Source of the DNA: JAKAWQ01 sp035509315
GTDB taxonomy: Bacteria > Pseudomonadota > Alphaproteobacteria > Acetobacterales > Acetobacteraceae
NCBI GenBank assembly: GCA_035509315.1
Contig: DATJLS010000008.1
Coordinates: 1-64,000 of the forward strand
DNA: 64,000 nt
Direction: 5' to 3'
Shown in pieces: positions 26,975 to 36,792 of this stretch. The first letter of the stretch is position 1. Every line of letters begins with the position of its first letter. Below the pieces are notes generated by a model, which was not told the DNA's origin, did not search any database, and saw nothing but the letters and a program-made list of their open reading frames with translations. The position numbers and the translations under genes were made by a program.

Positions 26975-27702
26975 AACGGATCGTAAAGCGCGCTTTCGCG
27001 AAAATCTTCGGCGCCGAGCGCGGGCCCGACCAGGATCAGCGCCGTACGCCCGATCGGCTCGGCCGCGGCGAGGGCGATGATCGTGCCCAATGTGCCGCGC
27101 AGGATGCGCTGGTCCGGCCAGCTCGCGCGGACGATGATCGCCACCGGACAGTCCGCGCCGTAAAGCGGCACGAGCTCTCCCACGATCCGTTCCAGCGCAT
27201 GGCCGGCGAGATGAATCGCAAGCGTCACGCCGGTGGCCCCGAACGCGGCGAGCGTCTCGCGCGGCGGCATGGCGGAGGCGCGTCCGGAAACACGCGTGAG
27301 CACCAGGCTCTGCGCCACCTCCGGCACGGTCAGCTCGCGCCCGAGCGCGGCGGCGGCGGCGGCGAAGGAAGGCACGCCGGGGGTCAGCGTATAAGGAATG
27401 CCGCAGCGCTCGAGCCGGCGGATCTGCTCGGCGATGGCGCTATAGACCGAGAGATCGCCGGAATGCAGCCGGGCCACGTCCTTCCCGCGTGTGTGCGCCG
27501 CGCGATACTCGGCCTCGATCGCATCGAGCGTCATCGGCGCCGTGTCGATGATGCGCGCGCCCGGTGGGCAATAACTCAGGAGCTCCGGCGGGACGAGCGA
27601 GCCGGCATAGAGACAGACCGGGCAGCGCGCGAGAATATCGCGCCCGCGCAGCGTGATCAGGTCCGCAGCACCCGGGCCGGCGCCGATGAAATGGACGGTC
27701 AT
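26935..27702 (-). CDS. cobM: Precorrin-4 C11-methyltransferase
   Basis: A 255-residue SAM-dependent methyltransferase. HFIGAGPGAADLITLRG, CLYAGSLVPPELLSYCPPGA and ARLHSGDLSVYSAIAEQIRR are diagnostic of CobM/CbiF. The ATG at 27702 overlaps the cobE stop as ATGA. The tail overlaps convergent cbiD, which carries out a neighbouring step. Confidence 0.96.
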   Translation of the reverse strand: MTVHFIGAGPGAADLITLRGRDILARCPVCLYAGSLVPPELLSYCPPGARIIDTAPMTLDAIEAEYRAAHTRGKDVARLHSGDLSVYSAIAEQIRRLERCGIPYTLTPGVPSFAAAAAALGRELTVPEVAQSLVLTRVSGRASAMPPRETLAAFGATGVTLAIHLAGHALERIVGELVPLYGADCPVAIIVRASWPDQRILRGTLGTIIALAAAEPIGRTALILVGPALGAEDFRESALYDPFYDRRFRPARASS

Positions 27703-28082
27703 GGCAGGGCGGTCTCCGCCAATGCGCAGGTTGCGCCGCCGCCGGCAATGCGCGGCAGGATCAGCCGCCCGCCGGCACCGGCGGCGGCCAATGCCGCACC
27801 TTCCGCGACCGAGGCGATGCCGGTCGTCCGCGCCGCATGGGCGGACCGCGTGACGCAGCGTTCCTGCGCTGCCGCGAGCGATAACGGCTCTACCAGGATA
27901 AGCCTCAGGCCAAGCTGCCGCGCCGCTTCCCGGAGACCAGGCTCGTCTTCCTTGAAGGAAGGCACCGCCAGCGCCGTGGCCGAGCGGCCCGCCTCGAGAG
28001 CGGCACGACGCAGCAAGGAGATGATCGCCTCGGCCGGACAATCCCGGCGGCATCCCATTCCGGCGATGATCCGCCCGCTCAT
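27699..28082 (-). CDS. cobE: CobE / CbiG C-terminal domain protein
   Basis: A 127-residue protein with the CbiG C-domain pattern: IIAGMGCRRDCPAEAIISLL, VPSFKEDEPGLREAARQLG and CVTRSAHAARTTGIASVAEGAAL. CobE occurs in aerobic cobalamin operons and is implicated in ring contraction or intermediate handling, with no settled activity. It lies 10 bp after cobL and overlaps cobM. Confidence 0.9.
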   Translation of the reverse strand: MSGRIIAGMGCRRDCPAEAIISLLRRAALEAGRSATALAVPSFKEDEPGLREAARQLGLRLILVEPLSLAAAQERCVTRSAHAARTTGIASVAEGAALAAAGAGGRLILPRIAGGGATCALAETALP

Positions 28083-28092
28083 GGCTTCCCGC

Positions 28093-29304
28093 TCATGGCT
28101 TCACCGCAGCCCATTGGGTCACGCTCATCGCCGGGCGAAAGCCGTGGCGGTTGCCGATCCTGTCGAGCCGTTCGACGGCAAGGCGCGTCAGCATGCCGCC
28201 ATGCATTTTTTGAGCCCCGAACAACTGCATCTCGGTCTCGATTGTCACCGCGTTCACGACCAGCCTTCCGCCGTTCCGCAAAGCCGTCCAGGCGGCCTCG
28301 ATCAGCGCTGCATCCTGGGCGCCGCCGCCGATGAAGACGGCGTCCGGCATTGGCAGTCCATCCAGGGCGGCAGGCGCCGCGCCAGTGACGATGCGGACGG
28401 CGGGTACACCAAGCGCGCGCGCGTTGCGTCCCGCCCGCTCGGCCCGCTCCGGACACCGCTCGATGCCGATCGCCCGGTTGGACGAATGCCCCAGCGACCA
28501 TTCGATCGCCACCGAACCGGAGCCGCAGCCGATATCCCAGAGCAGTTCCCCGGCGCACGGCGCCAGCGCGGCGAGGGTGACAGCGCGGATCTCTTGCTTG
28601 GTGATCTGGCCGTCATGCTCGAAGAACGAATCCGGCAGGCCCGCCGCGCGCGGGATGACGCGCGCATTCCGTGAAGCGACGACCTCGATCCCCACCAGAT
28701 TGAGGGGAGTGATATCGGTCGGCAAAGTCTCGCCGGCGACGACCGAGCGAATCCGCTCCTTCGGGCCGCCGAGCGCCTCCATCACATGCAGCACGGAGGC
28801 ACCGAAACCATGTTGCGCGAGCAGCTTGGCCAGGGCGGCCGGCGTCTCCCCATCCGCCGAAAGCGCCAGGATGCGGCAGCCCGGCTGCAAAAACGGCTGG
28901 ATCGCGGCGAGTGGACGACCGCAGGCGGAGAGGGTGGCGACATCCTGCGCCGCCCAGCCGAGGCGTGCGCAGGCGAGCGAGAAGGCGGTGGGCGTCGGGA
29001 TGCAGAAACGCTCGGCCACCGGCACCAGTCCTGCCAGCGTTCCGCCGATGCCGTAGCAATAGGGATCGCCGGAGGCGAGGATCGCGACCTTGCGGCCGCG
29101 ATGCGCGAGGATGGCGGGGAATGCATCGCTCAAGGGGCGTGGCCATGGGAGTCGGTCCCCTTTGATCAGCGGCGCGGCCAGCGCCAAATGCCGCGCGCCG
29201 CCCACCACGAGCACCGCCTCGCGGATCGCCGCGCGCGCTGCCGCCGACAAGCCCTCGACTCCATCCTCGCCGATTCCCAGGATGGCAAGCCATGGAGATC
29301 GCAT
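28093..29304 (-). CDS. cobL: Precorrin-6Y C5,15-methyltransferase (decarboxylating)
   Basis: A fused enzyme of about 403 residues. The N-half (PWLAILGIGEDGVEGL, ASGDPYCYGIGGTL) is the CbiE-type C5 methylase. The C-half (ELLWDIGCGSGSVAIEWSL, DAVFIGGGAQDAALIEAAW) is the CbiT-type C15 methylase and decarboxylase. The start is chosen at ATG 29304, which has AAGG five bases upstream; ATG 29316 is the alternative. It begins 35 bp from the divergent cobK start. Confidence 0.95.
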   Translation of the reverse strand: MRSPWLAILGIGEDGVEGLSAAARAAIREAVLVVGGARHLALAAPLIKGDRLPWPRPLSDAFPAILAHRGRKVAILASGDPYCYGIGGTLAGLVPVAERFCIPTPTAFSLACARLGWAAQDVATLSACGRPLAAIQPFLQPGCRILALSADGETPAALAKLLAQHGFGASVLHVMEALGGPKERIRSVVAGETLPTDITPLNLVGIEVVASRNARVIPRAAGLPDSFFEHDGQITKQEIRAVTLAALAPCAGELLWDIGCGSGSVAIEWSLGHSSNRAIGIERCPERAERAGRNARALGVPAVRIVTGAAPAALDGLPMPDAVFIGGGAQDAALIEAAWTALRNGGRLVVNAVTIETEMQLFGAQKMHGGMLTRLAVERLDRIGNRHGFRPAMSVTQWAAVKP

Positions 29305-29339
29305 CCCCGCCTTCATCGTCGAACGAAGTCCCGCGACGG

Positions 29340-30101
29340 ATGAAATTGCTGATCCTCGGCGGCACGAGCGAGGCCGTGCAACTCGGTCGCGCCTTGGCCG
29401 ATGATCCGCGTTTCGCGGCGATGGTCTCGCTCGCCGGGCGAACCCGAAACCCGGCACCCCAGCCCTTGCCCTGCCGGATCGGCGGTTTCGGCGGCGCCGA
29501 GGGGCTGGCACGCCATCTCGCCGCGGAACGGGTTGATGCGCTGATCGATGCGACCCACCCCTTCGCGGCGCAGATCAGCCGCCACGCGGAATTGGCCTCG
29601 AATTCGTCCGGCGTTCCGCTGCTCTCGTTGCAGCGGCCCGAATGGCAACCTGCAACGGGTGATCACTGGATTCCGGTCGCCGATATGAGCGAAGCGGCGA
29701 AAGCGCTCGGCAAAACGCCGCGGCGCGTACTGCTGACGATCGGGCAGAAGGATCTCTTCCCCTTCGCGGCCGCGCCCTGGCACCGCTATGTCATCCGTTC
29801 GGTCGATCCGCCGCCGCCCGAACGGGTGCCGCCGAACGCCGAGATCATCACTGCGCGCGGGCCGTTCCGGGAAGAGGATGAGCGCCGTCTGCTCGCGGAG
29901 CGGGAAATCGAAATCCTGGTCGCGAAAAATTCTGGTGGCAGCGCGACCGTGGCGAAGCTGCATGCCGCGCGCGTGCTGCGTGTGCCCGTGGTGATGGTCG
30001 CGCGCCCGCCTGCCATTACCGGCGATCGCGTCGCCAACGTGGAGGAGGTGCTCACCTGGCTCGCGCTTCGTCATGAAGCGCTCTCTCGACGCGGCGTATA
30101 G
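29340..30101 (+). CDS. cobK: Precorrin-6A reductase
   Basis: A 253-residue NADPH-dependent reductase. KLLILGGTSEAVQLGRALA, DATHPFAAQISRHA, RRVLLTIGQKDLFPFA and EILVAKNSGGSATVAKLHAA are family motifs. The start is ATG at 29340. The gene is on the plus strand within minus-strand cob genes and overlaps the end of cobJ by 31 bp tail to tail. No separate promoter space is evident between it and divergent cobL. Confidence 0.94.
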   Translation: MKLLILGGTSEAVQLGRALADDPRFAAMVSLAGRTRNPAPQPLPCRIGGFGGAEGLARHLAAERVDALIDATHPFAAQISRHAELASNSSGVPLLSLQRPEWQPATGDHWIPVADMSEAAKALGKTPRRVLLTIGQKDLFPFAAAPWHRYVIRSVDPPPPERVPPNAEIITARGPFREEDERRLLAEREIEILVAKNSGGSATVAKLHAARVLRVPVVMVARPPAITGDRVANVEEVLTWLALRHEALSRRGV

Positions 30102-30829
30102 AGCCATGGGCGTGTGCCCGATCGATCGATGCGCCGCGTCGCGGCGGAGCCGATCAAAACCAGCGTTCTCATATCCGCAAGCTCCGGGTCGGCCTCGGCC
30201 AGCGTCGTGATGTCGATCCGCTCCTCCGGGCAGGTAACGGCGGTCGCGAATGCCACCGGCGTCGCTGCCGGCAGGATCGGGCGCAGCAGCGCAAAGGCAG
30301 CGCCAAGCTGCCACGACCGTGCGCGCGAGCGCGGGTTGTAGAGCGCGATGACGAAGCCCGCGGATGAAGCCGCCGTCAAGCGCGCCGTCACCACCGCCCA
30401 AGGCTTGAGATTGTCGGAAAGCGAGAGGGCGCAAAAATCATGACCGAGCGGCGCGCCGATTCGGGCCGCCGCGGCGAACATGGCCGAGATGCCCGGCACC
30501 ACCTCGATATCGAGCGCACGCCACTCGGGTCCACCGGCTTCGATGGCCTCGAACACCGCGCTCGCCATGGCGAAAACGCCGGCATCGCCGGACGACACGA
30601 CGGCAACGCGCAGTCCGGCCACCGCCAAGGCAGCCGCTTGGCAAGCCCGCTCCCGCTCGGCACGATTGTCCGATCCGTGGCGCCGCTGGTCCGGTCGGCA
30701 AGTGAGCCGCGCCAGATAGGGCGCATATCCGACGAGGTCCGAGGCATCGGCCAAAACGGCGAGAGCCTCTGGTGTCAGATACCGCGGATCGCCCGGCCCG
30801 AGGCCGACTATAGCAAGCCGTCCCGTCAT
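30071..30829 (-). CDS. cobJ: Precorrin-3B C17-methyltransferase
   Basis: A 252-residue SAM-dependent methyltransferase that performs ring contraction after CobG. IVGLGPGDPRYLTPEA, LVGYAPYLARL, VVSSGDAGVFAMASAVFEA, SLSDNLKPW and ALYNPRSRARSWQL are diagnostic. It overlaps cobI upstream by ATGA and convergent cobK downstream. Confidence 0.96.
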   Translation of the reverse strand: MTGRLAIVGLGPGDPRYLTPEALAVLADASDLVGYAPYLARLTCRPDQRRHGSDNRAERERACQAAALAVAGLRVAVVSSGDAGVFAMASAVFEAIEAGGPEWRALDIEVVPGISAMFAAAARIGAPLGHDFCALSLSDNLKPWAVVTARLTAASSAGFVIALYNPRSRARSWQLGAAFALLRPILPAATPVAFATAVTCPEERIDITTLAEADPELADMRTLVLIGSAATRRIDRSGTRPWLYTPRRESAS

Positions 30830-31569
30830 CGCCGCCGTTGCCGACCCGGCACCAGGATCAGCGAGAAATAAGGTGCTGCCGTCTCGTCGAGTTCCGCAAA
30901 GGGTAGGATCCGCTCGCCCGTCATCGTCCCGCGCTCGACATAGACGGCGCGCCCCGCGTGGCCGGAGCGCCGCAAGGCGGCACGGATCTTCGGAAGATTG
31001 CGACCGACCTTCACGATCACGGCGGCATCGCTGGCCGCGAGACGCGCGGCCAGATCGTTTTCGTCGAGCGTGCCTGGCAGCACCGTCAGCACGTCATCAC
31101 CATGGGCCATCGGCGTGCCGGCTCGGGTCCAGCACCCGCTCATGCCGGTTACGCCAGGAATCACAACAGTTTTATATGCGGTTCCCAACCGATCGAGCAG
31201 AGCCTGAGAGGAGCCGTAGAAGAAAGGATCGCCTTCACAGAGCAGGCCGACATCGATGCCGGCATCCAGCCGGGCGGCGATGCGGGCAGTACACTCGGCG
31301 TAAAATTCGGAGATGCCGACGATGTACTTTTCGTCGTTCACGTGGCACTCGGTGGTGAAAGGATATTCCAGCCGCAGATCCTCGGCATCCGGCGAAATAT
31401 GCGCCGCGGCGACGGCGCGTGCATGGCTTTGCCGGCCGCATCCGGCGAAATAGGCGATCGTCCGGGCACTGCCGATCACCCGCGCCGCCTTCAGTGTCAT
31501 CAGCTCCGGATCCCCGGGTCCGGTGCCGACGATATAAAGCGTGCCGGCCTGGCTCTGCACCATGCTCAT
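30826..31569 (-). CDS. cobI: Precorrin-2 C20-methyltransferase
   Basis: A 247-residue methyltransferase. YIVGTGPGDPELMTLKAARV, LCEGDPFFYGSSQ, VIPGVTGMSGCWTRAGTPM and VLPGTLDENDLAARL match CobI/CbiL. The ATG overlaps the cobH stop. It commits precorrin-2 to the corrin branch. Confidence 0.96.
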   Translation of the reverse strand: MSMVQSQAGTLYIVGTGPGDPELMTLKAARVIGSARTIAYFAGCGRQSHARAVAAAHISPDAEDLRLEYPFTTECHVNDEKYIVGISEFYAECTARIAARLDAGIDVGLLCEGDPFFYGSSQALLDRLGTAYKTVVIPGVTGMSGCWTRAGTPMAHGDDVLTVLPGTLDENDLAARLAASDAAVIVKVGRNLPKIRAALRRSGHAGRAVYVERGTMTGERILPFAELDETAAPYFSLILVPGRQRRR

Positions 31570-32198
31570 TCCGCGTCGCTGGCCAGGGCATTGATGGCCG
31601 CCACCGCCATCGCGCTGCCGCCGAGGCGCCCCCGCAGGATCAGGGACGGCACGCGTCCATTCGCTGCCAGAGCGTCCTTGGCTTCGGCGGCGCCGACAAA
31701 CCCGACCGGCATGCCAATCACCGCCGCCGGGGCCGGCGCGCCTTCATCGAGCAGTTCGAGCAGGCGGAAAAGCGCCGTCGGCGCATTGCCGATGGCCACC
31801 AGCGCCCCTCCCAGCCGCTCGCCCCACAGATCGAGCGAAGCGGCCGAGCGTGTGATGCCGAGCTTCGCCGCCAGTTCGGGCACGCCGGGCGCGTTCAGGG
31901 TGCAGACGATCTCATTCGATGCCGGCAGCCGGCTGCGCGTGATGCCATGGGCGACCATCTCCGAATCGCAAAAGATCGGCAGGCCATCTCGCAACGCAGC
32001 GGTGGCGGCAGCGGTAAACCCATCTGCGAAACGAAGATCGCGGGCGATCTCCACCATGCCGCAGGCATGAATGATGCGCACAGCGACCCTCGCTTCCGCC
32101 GGGTCAAATCCTCCGAGATCGGCTTCCGCGCGGATGGTGGCGAAGGATTGCCGATAGATCGCGGCACCGTCACGCAGATAGTCGTAATGGCGGCTCAC
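31566..32198 (-). CDS. cobH: Precorrin-8X methylmutase
   Basis: A 210-residue isomerase moving the methyl group from C11 to C12 to give hydrogenobyrinic acid. IIHACGMVEIARDLRF contains the catalytic histidine, IFCDSEMVAHGITRSRLP and IGMPVGFVGAAEAKDAL are conserved. It overlaps cobG and cobI by 4 bp each. Confidence 0.97.
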   Translation of the reverse strand: MSRHYDYLRDGAAIYRQSFATIRAEADLGGFDPAEARVAVRIIHACGMVEIARDLRFADGFTAAATAALRDGLPIFCDSEMVAHGITRSRLPASNEIVCTLNAPGVPELAAKLGITRSAASLDLWGERLGGALVAIGNAPTALFRLLELLDEGAPAPAAVIGMPVGFVGAAEAKDALAANGRVPSLILRGRLGGSAMAVAAINALASDAE

Positions 32199-33433
32199 GC
32201 GCTTTTTCCCAGCGCGTCGATCGCCTCCCGCATGGTCAGGCCGCGCAGCATCGGCCTATCCTGGGCCCGGCCGTTACGGATGAGTGCATAGCGTCCATCC
32301 TCGCCGACCAGCGTGACCGGCGCCGCTTCCGGATGGGCGCACCCTTTGGAACAGCCCGAGACATGCACGACCGAGCGCAAGACGAGATTTGAAAGCAAGA
32401 CCGCGTCCGCGCGCGCATCGACCGAGGCGGAAGCGCAACCCGTGCGCCCAGGACAAGCAAAGAGGGCGCGCCGCGGGTCGGTCGGCTCGACGATCAGGCC
32501 AAGACCAAGGGCTTTTTTTCGCAGCATGGAAGCATCGCGTTCGGCGATGCCGGGCAGGACGAGCGTTCGCCAAGGGGTCAGGCGGAGCGTGGCATCGCCA
32601 TATTCCCCGGCAAGGTCGGCAAGCGCGGCGAGCAGGGAGGCCGTCATCGCCCCGAACATCAGGCCGAGGCCGAACGCGCCCGCAGCGCCGTCGGGATAGG
32701 CCAGCCAGCCGACCGACCGAAGCGAGGGAAACGGCGGCACTGGCGCAAGATTCTGGAACCCTGCGGCGGCAAAGAATGGTGCACGCCCGATCTTTCCAAT
32801 CAGAGCGCGCATCCGGCGCGGCCGGGATGCGCAGCGGCTGGAAAGCTCCAGGAAAACCTCCGCCAGCCGCGCCACCGCCGCGATGACACCCGCGTCCATC
32901 ACCTCGGCGGCAAGCATCGCACCGGCCGGCGCGATCAGCGAACGACCATGAGCGCAAATCACCCTCAGATCGGCGGCGGTCTCTCCCAGCGGAAGAAGGC
33001 CGCCGCCATCCACCGCGACGGCGAATTTCGCCGGCAGGCGAGCGAACCGTTCATCCCCCGCCAGAACCGTTTCGATTTCGGTCGCAAGCGCGGAGGCATG
33101 ACGGGCGGCGGTCGGGTCATCGTCGGCCAGCGGCGGATGGATCACTGCCCTCCGTCGTTCGATCGCCGGATTTCGATCGGCGAGGCCCGCCGCGACGATC
33201 TCTTCGGCGAACGGCGCAATTCCCTCCGCGGAAAGGCCGCGCACCTGAAGATTGGCGCGGCCGGTCAGTTCGATCGCGCCATTGCCGAATTGCCCGCTCG
33301 CCTGGGCAAGACGCCGTGCCGCGACCAGGCCCAGTTTCGCGCCGGGCGGCTTGATCCGGACCAGCAACCCGTCTGCCGCGTTCATCGGTTCGAACAGGCT
33401 TGGGCACCAGCCCTTGGTCACGGCCTCGTTCAC
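32195..33433 (-). CDS. cobG: Precorrin-3B synthase (oxygen-dependent)
   Basis: A 412-residue nitrite/sulfite-reductase-like monooxygenase and the marker of the aerobic pathway. The N-part has GLLVRIKPPGAKL and IELTGRANLQVRGL. The cluster-binding cysteines are in FACPGRTGCASA and HVSGCSKGCAHPEAAPVTLV (CxxxxxC and CxxxC). It overlaps cobN and cobH. Its presence shows that the host makes cobalamin under oxygen. Confidence 0.95.
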   Translation of the reverse strand: MNEAVTKGWCPSLFEPMNAADGLLVRIKPPGAKLGLVAARRLAQASGQFGNGAIELTGRANLQVRGLSAEGIAPFAEEIVAAGLADRNPAIERRRAVIHPPLADDDPTAARHASALATEIETVLAGDERFARLPAKFAVAVDGGGLLPLGETAADLRVICAHGRSLIAPAGAMLAAEVMDAGVIAAVARLAEVFLELSSRCASRPRRMRALIGKIGRAPFFAAAGFQNLAPVPPFPSLRSVGWLAYPDGAAGAFGLGLMFGAMTASLLAALADLAGEYGDATLRLTPWRTLVLPGIAERDASMLRKKALGLGLIVEPTDPRRALFACPGRTGCASASVDARADAVLLSNLVLRSVVHVSGCSKGCAHPEAAPVTLVGEDGRYALIRNGRAQDRPMLRGLTMREAIDALGKSA

Positions 33434-36400
33434 TGCTCGCCGCCCTGGTGGCTGTCGGCCACAATATTTCGCCGCGGATGCCAGAGGCCGCGACGGATCG
33501 CTTCCTCGAATCGCGCTGCCATGGCCGCCCGCGCGGCCGGATTGGAAGCGTGGAGAAACGAATCGACCGCCGGATCACCGAGCGTCGCCTCGAACATCAG
33601 GTCGAACTGGCGATCCAGCCGTTCCGGAAGCGTTGCGGCAAAGCCGTGGAGCGCGTCGAGCGATCGGGCGATTTCCGCCGCCCCGCGATAGCCGTGGTTC
33701 ATCATGCCCGCGATCCAGGCGGGATTGGCGGCCCGGCCGCGCACCACGCGGCGAATCTCTTCGATCAGCGTGCGTGTGCGCGGCGCCTCGGGGCGCGTGG
33801 TATCGAGATGGTAGAGCGCCACGCCGGGCTGGGCGGCGGCCGCAAATCCACCTTCGTGAGCGGCAGGATCGATGCTTTCGAGCAGATCGGTCTCTTCATG
33901 GTCCTGCGCGTGCACGAACCCGTCCGCCGCCGCAATGCGGGCAGCGAAGGCGTCCGCATTCGCGACGCCATCGAGCCTCCGGCCATAGGCATGGGCCGAG
34001 CCGGCGAGATAGGCCGCGCCCAGTTCCTCGCGCCTCTCCCAGGCGCCATGCTCAAACATCTCTGCGATGCCGGTGCCGTGGGCGCCGGGCGCCGGCCCGA
34101 ACACACGCGCGGTGGCAAGGCGCAGGGCTCTTCCCTCGAGGCCGCGCGCGGCGCCGGCGAGCGGATTCCAAGCCATGTCCTCATCCTGGCCGGCGATCGC
34201 CCGCACCGCGGAATCGAACAGCAGCACCAGCGCGTCGAACACATCCCGGAACAAGCCGGAGATGCGGAGCGTCACATCCACGCGCGGGCGGTCGAGCGCT
34301 GCCAATGGAAGAATCTCGATGCCGGTGACACGCACGGACCCTTCGTCCCAGACCGGTCGGGCGCCGAGCAGCACCAGCGCCAGGGCGATGTCTTCTCCTC
34401 CGGTGCGCATCGTCGTGCTGCCCCAGAGATCGACCACGAGGCTCCGTGGCCACTCGCCATGATCCTGCCTGTGCCGGCGCAGCAGATCCGCAGCCGCGCG
34501 TTCCGCCAGCGTCACCGCCGACCGTGTCGGAATGGCTCGCGGGTCGGCTGAGAAAAGATTGCGGCCGGTGGGCAACACGTCCATGCGTCGGCGCGTCGGC
34601 GCGCCGGCCGGTCCGGGCGCGACGAAGCCGCCATCCAGCGCGGCGAGCAAACCTGTTCGCTCCGCATTCGCCGAACGATCGAGCAAGGAATCGAGATGCG
34701 CGGCCGAGAGAGCGGGGCAGGCGGCTTGCAGAGCCGCCAGGATGCCGGCGCGCTGGTCAGGGGCGGGCGCCCGGCCGAACACATGCAGCCCGTCGCGAAT
34801 CTGCATTGTTTTGAGATCGCAAAGATAGGCATCGAGTCTGGCGAGCGCCTCATCCTCAGATGCGTCCGGGCTGCCGCCGCTTTCGGCGAGCAGGCCCGAC
34901 GATGCGGCGCGATCCAGGATCTCACGGCGGAGCATGGACGTGCGGCGGCGATCGAGCCCATCCGCCGCGGCAAATTCCTCGATCAACCGCTCCAGCATGA
35001 GTGCGGCGCCGTGCGTGCCTGCGGATCTCAGCGGCGGAGTGAGGTGACCGATGGTGACCGCTCCGAGACGCCGCTTCGCGACCGCGGCCTCGCCTGGGTT
35101 GTTGACGATGAACGGGTAGATCACAGGCAGCCCGCCTGCGAGAGCGGCCGGAAAACATGCCGCGGACAGGGCTGCCGCTTTGCCGGGCAGCCATTCCAGC
35201 GTGCCGTGCGTGCCGAGATGAACGAGCGCGTGAATGCCGACCCGCTCGCGCAGCCAGAGATAGCAGGCGAGATAGGCGTGGCATGGTGGCAGATCCGGGT
35301 CGTGATAGGAGGTTTTGCGATCCAGCCGGCTGCCGCGGTCAGGCTGGACGGCGGCGAGGAATTTTCCAGCCGCCACATAGGAAAGCGTGAAGGAGCCGTT
35401 GCGAAGCGTGGCATCCTCCGAAGGGTCACCCCAGGCGGCAAGGACACGCTCCCGCACGGCTTCCGGAAGTTTTGCGAAAAGGCACCGGTATTCCCCAAGC
35501 GTGAGGATCGCCAGGGGACCGGCATGCAGCAGGCTGGCGGCGAGGGTTTCAGGGTCGTCCACGTCATAGCCGGCGTCCTGCAGCAGCCGGGCGATTTTGC
35601 CCAGGCTCGCCAGGCTGTCGAGCCCGACCGCATAACCGATTTGCCCGCCGCCTGCTCCTGGATAATCCGAGAGCAACATGGCAATGCGCCGTTCCGCGCG
35701 CGGGGTCGCGGCCAGGCGTGCCCAACCGGCTGCCCGACCGGCGGCAAGCGCGACTCCCTCCGCATCCGGGCGAAAAAGCTTGCGGACGAAATCCAGCCCG
35801 GGGATTGGCTCGGCCTCACTCTTGAAGCCGATCGTCGAGGTCAGCAGCCTCCCATCCAGCTCCGGCAGCACAACCTGCATGGCAAGGTCGGTCTGCGAGA
35901 GGCCGCGGGACGAGGCCTGCCACGTGGCGCGCGACGCGCCGGAGAGAACGAGCTGGAGCACCGGAACGCCGGCGGCATCGAGCGGCGTTCCTTCGTCACC
36001 CTGGCGGGCGGAGAAACCTGTGGCGTTCAACACCACGGCAGGCCGCCATTCGCGGAGCCGCGATCTGGCGAATGTGGCCGCCGCTTCGTCCTTCAGGCCG
36101 GAGACATAGAGCGCTCGTGCGCCAAGCCCACGCGCCCGCAGAGCCTCGGCCAGGGCTTCAATCGGGGCAATGTCTCCGGACAGCAGATGCGAGCGGTAGA
36201 AGACGATCGCCGCGTTCCCCAGCGCACCCTCGGCGGGAACGGAAAGCGCATATTCGCCGGCGCACGGCACCGCCGCGGGGCGTGCCGTGGGGCCTTGGCC
36301 GATGCCGCCGAGACGGGCGGCGAGGAGCAGGGCCTGGCGAAGATTCCGCGGCCCGCCTTCCCGCACATAGGCGTGCAGCGCGGCGAGAGCTTTGGGCGGC

Positions 36401-36789
36401 ACGGTCGAAAGCGCGGCCAGGCGAGGATCCTCACGCGCATCTCCCGGCAGCAGGGCCAGGCTGATGTCTTGCGCGCGGCAAAGGGAAGCGAATTCCTCCG
36501 CCCCGTAGCGCCAGTAGTCGAGGCCGCCGAGCAGCCGGATGACCACCGCCCGCGCATGGGCGATCACTCGTTCGGCATAGAGATCGACCGACATCGGATG
36601 GCGCAGGCTGGCGAGGCGAGCAAGCCGCAATGACGGCCGCTCCGCTTCCATCGAGAGCCAAGCCGAGGAAGCTGCGCCGAGATCGCTGTCCGCAAACGAG
36701 AGGAACACCAGCTCAGCCGGATCGTGGCCCAGATCGACCGCGCTCTCTTCCTCGTCCAGCGTCCTGGTTTCGCGGACCAGCAGGTGCAC
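33430..36789 (-). CDS. cobN: Cobaltochelatase large subunit
   Basis: A 1119-residue CobN, shorter than the Pseudomonas protein (about 1275) but within the family range. The start is GTG at 36789, 3 bp after the cobW stop. Conserved blocks are VHLGTHGTLEWLPGKAAALS, GDPSEDATLRNGSFTLSYVA, LVVDLWGSTTMRTGGEDIAL and a C-terminal NPAWIAGMMNHGYRGAAEIA. It inserts cobalt into hydrogenobyrinate a,c-diamide together with AAA subunits CobS and CobT, which are not in the window. Confidence 0.94.
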   Translation of the reverse strand: MHLLVRETRTLDEEESAVDLGHDPAELVFLSFADSDLGAASSAWLSMEAERPSLRLARLASLRHPMSVDLYAERVIAHARAVVIRLLGGLDYWRYGAEEFASLCRAQDISLALLPGDAREDPRLAALSTVPPKALAALHAYVREGGPRNLRQALLLAARLGGIGQGPTARPAAVPCAGEYALSVPAEGALGNAAIVFYRSHLLSGDIAPIEALAEALRARGLGARALYVSGLKDEAAATFARSRLREWRPAVVLNATGFSARQGDEGTPLDAAGVPVLQLVLSGASRATWQASSRGLSQTDLAMQVVLPELDGRLLTSTIGFKSEAEPIPGLDFVRKLFRPDAEGVALAAGRAAGWARLAATPRAERRIAMLLSDYPGAGGGQIGYAVGLDSLASLGKIARLLQDAGYDVDDPETLAASLLHAGPLAILTLGEYRCLFAKLPEAVRERVLAAWGDPSEDATLRNGSFTLSYVAAGKFLAAVQPDRGSRLDRKTSYHDPDLPPCHAYLACYLWLRERVGIHALVHLGTHGTLEWLPGKAAALSAACFPAALAGGLPVIYPFIVNNPGEAAVAKRRLGAVTIGHLTPPLRSAGTHGAALMLERLIEEFAAADGLDRRRTSMLRREILDRAASSGLLAESGGSPDASEDEALARLDAYLCDLKTMQIRDGLHVFGRAPAPDQRAGILAALQAACPALSAAHLDSLLDRSANAERTGLLAALDGGFVAPGPAGAPTRRRMDVLPTGRNLFSADPRAIPTRSAVTLAERAAADLLRRHRQDHGEWPRSLVVDLWGSTTMRTGGEDIALALVLLGARPVWDEGSVRVTGIEILPLAALDRPRVDVTLRISGLFRDVFDALVLLFDSAVRAIAGQDEDMAWNPLAGAARGLEGRALRLATARVFGPAPGAHGTGIAEMFEHGAWERREELGAAYLAGSAHAYGRRLDGVANADAFAARIAAADGFVHAQDHEETDLLESIDPAAHEGGFAAAAQPGVALYHLDTTRPEAPRTRTLIEEIRRVVRGRAANPAWIAGMMNHGYRGAAEIARSLDALHGFAATLPERLDRQFDLMFEATLGDPAVDSFLHASNPAARAAMAARFEEAIRRGLWHPRRNIVADSHQGGEQ

Positions 36790-36792
36790 GCG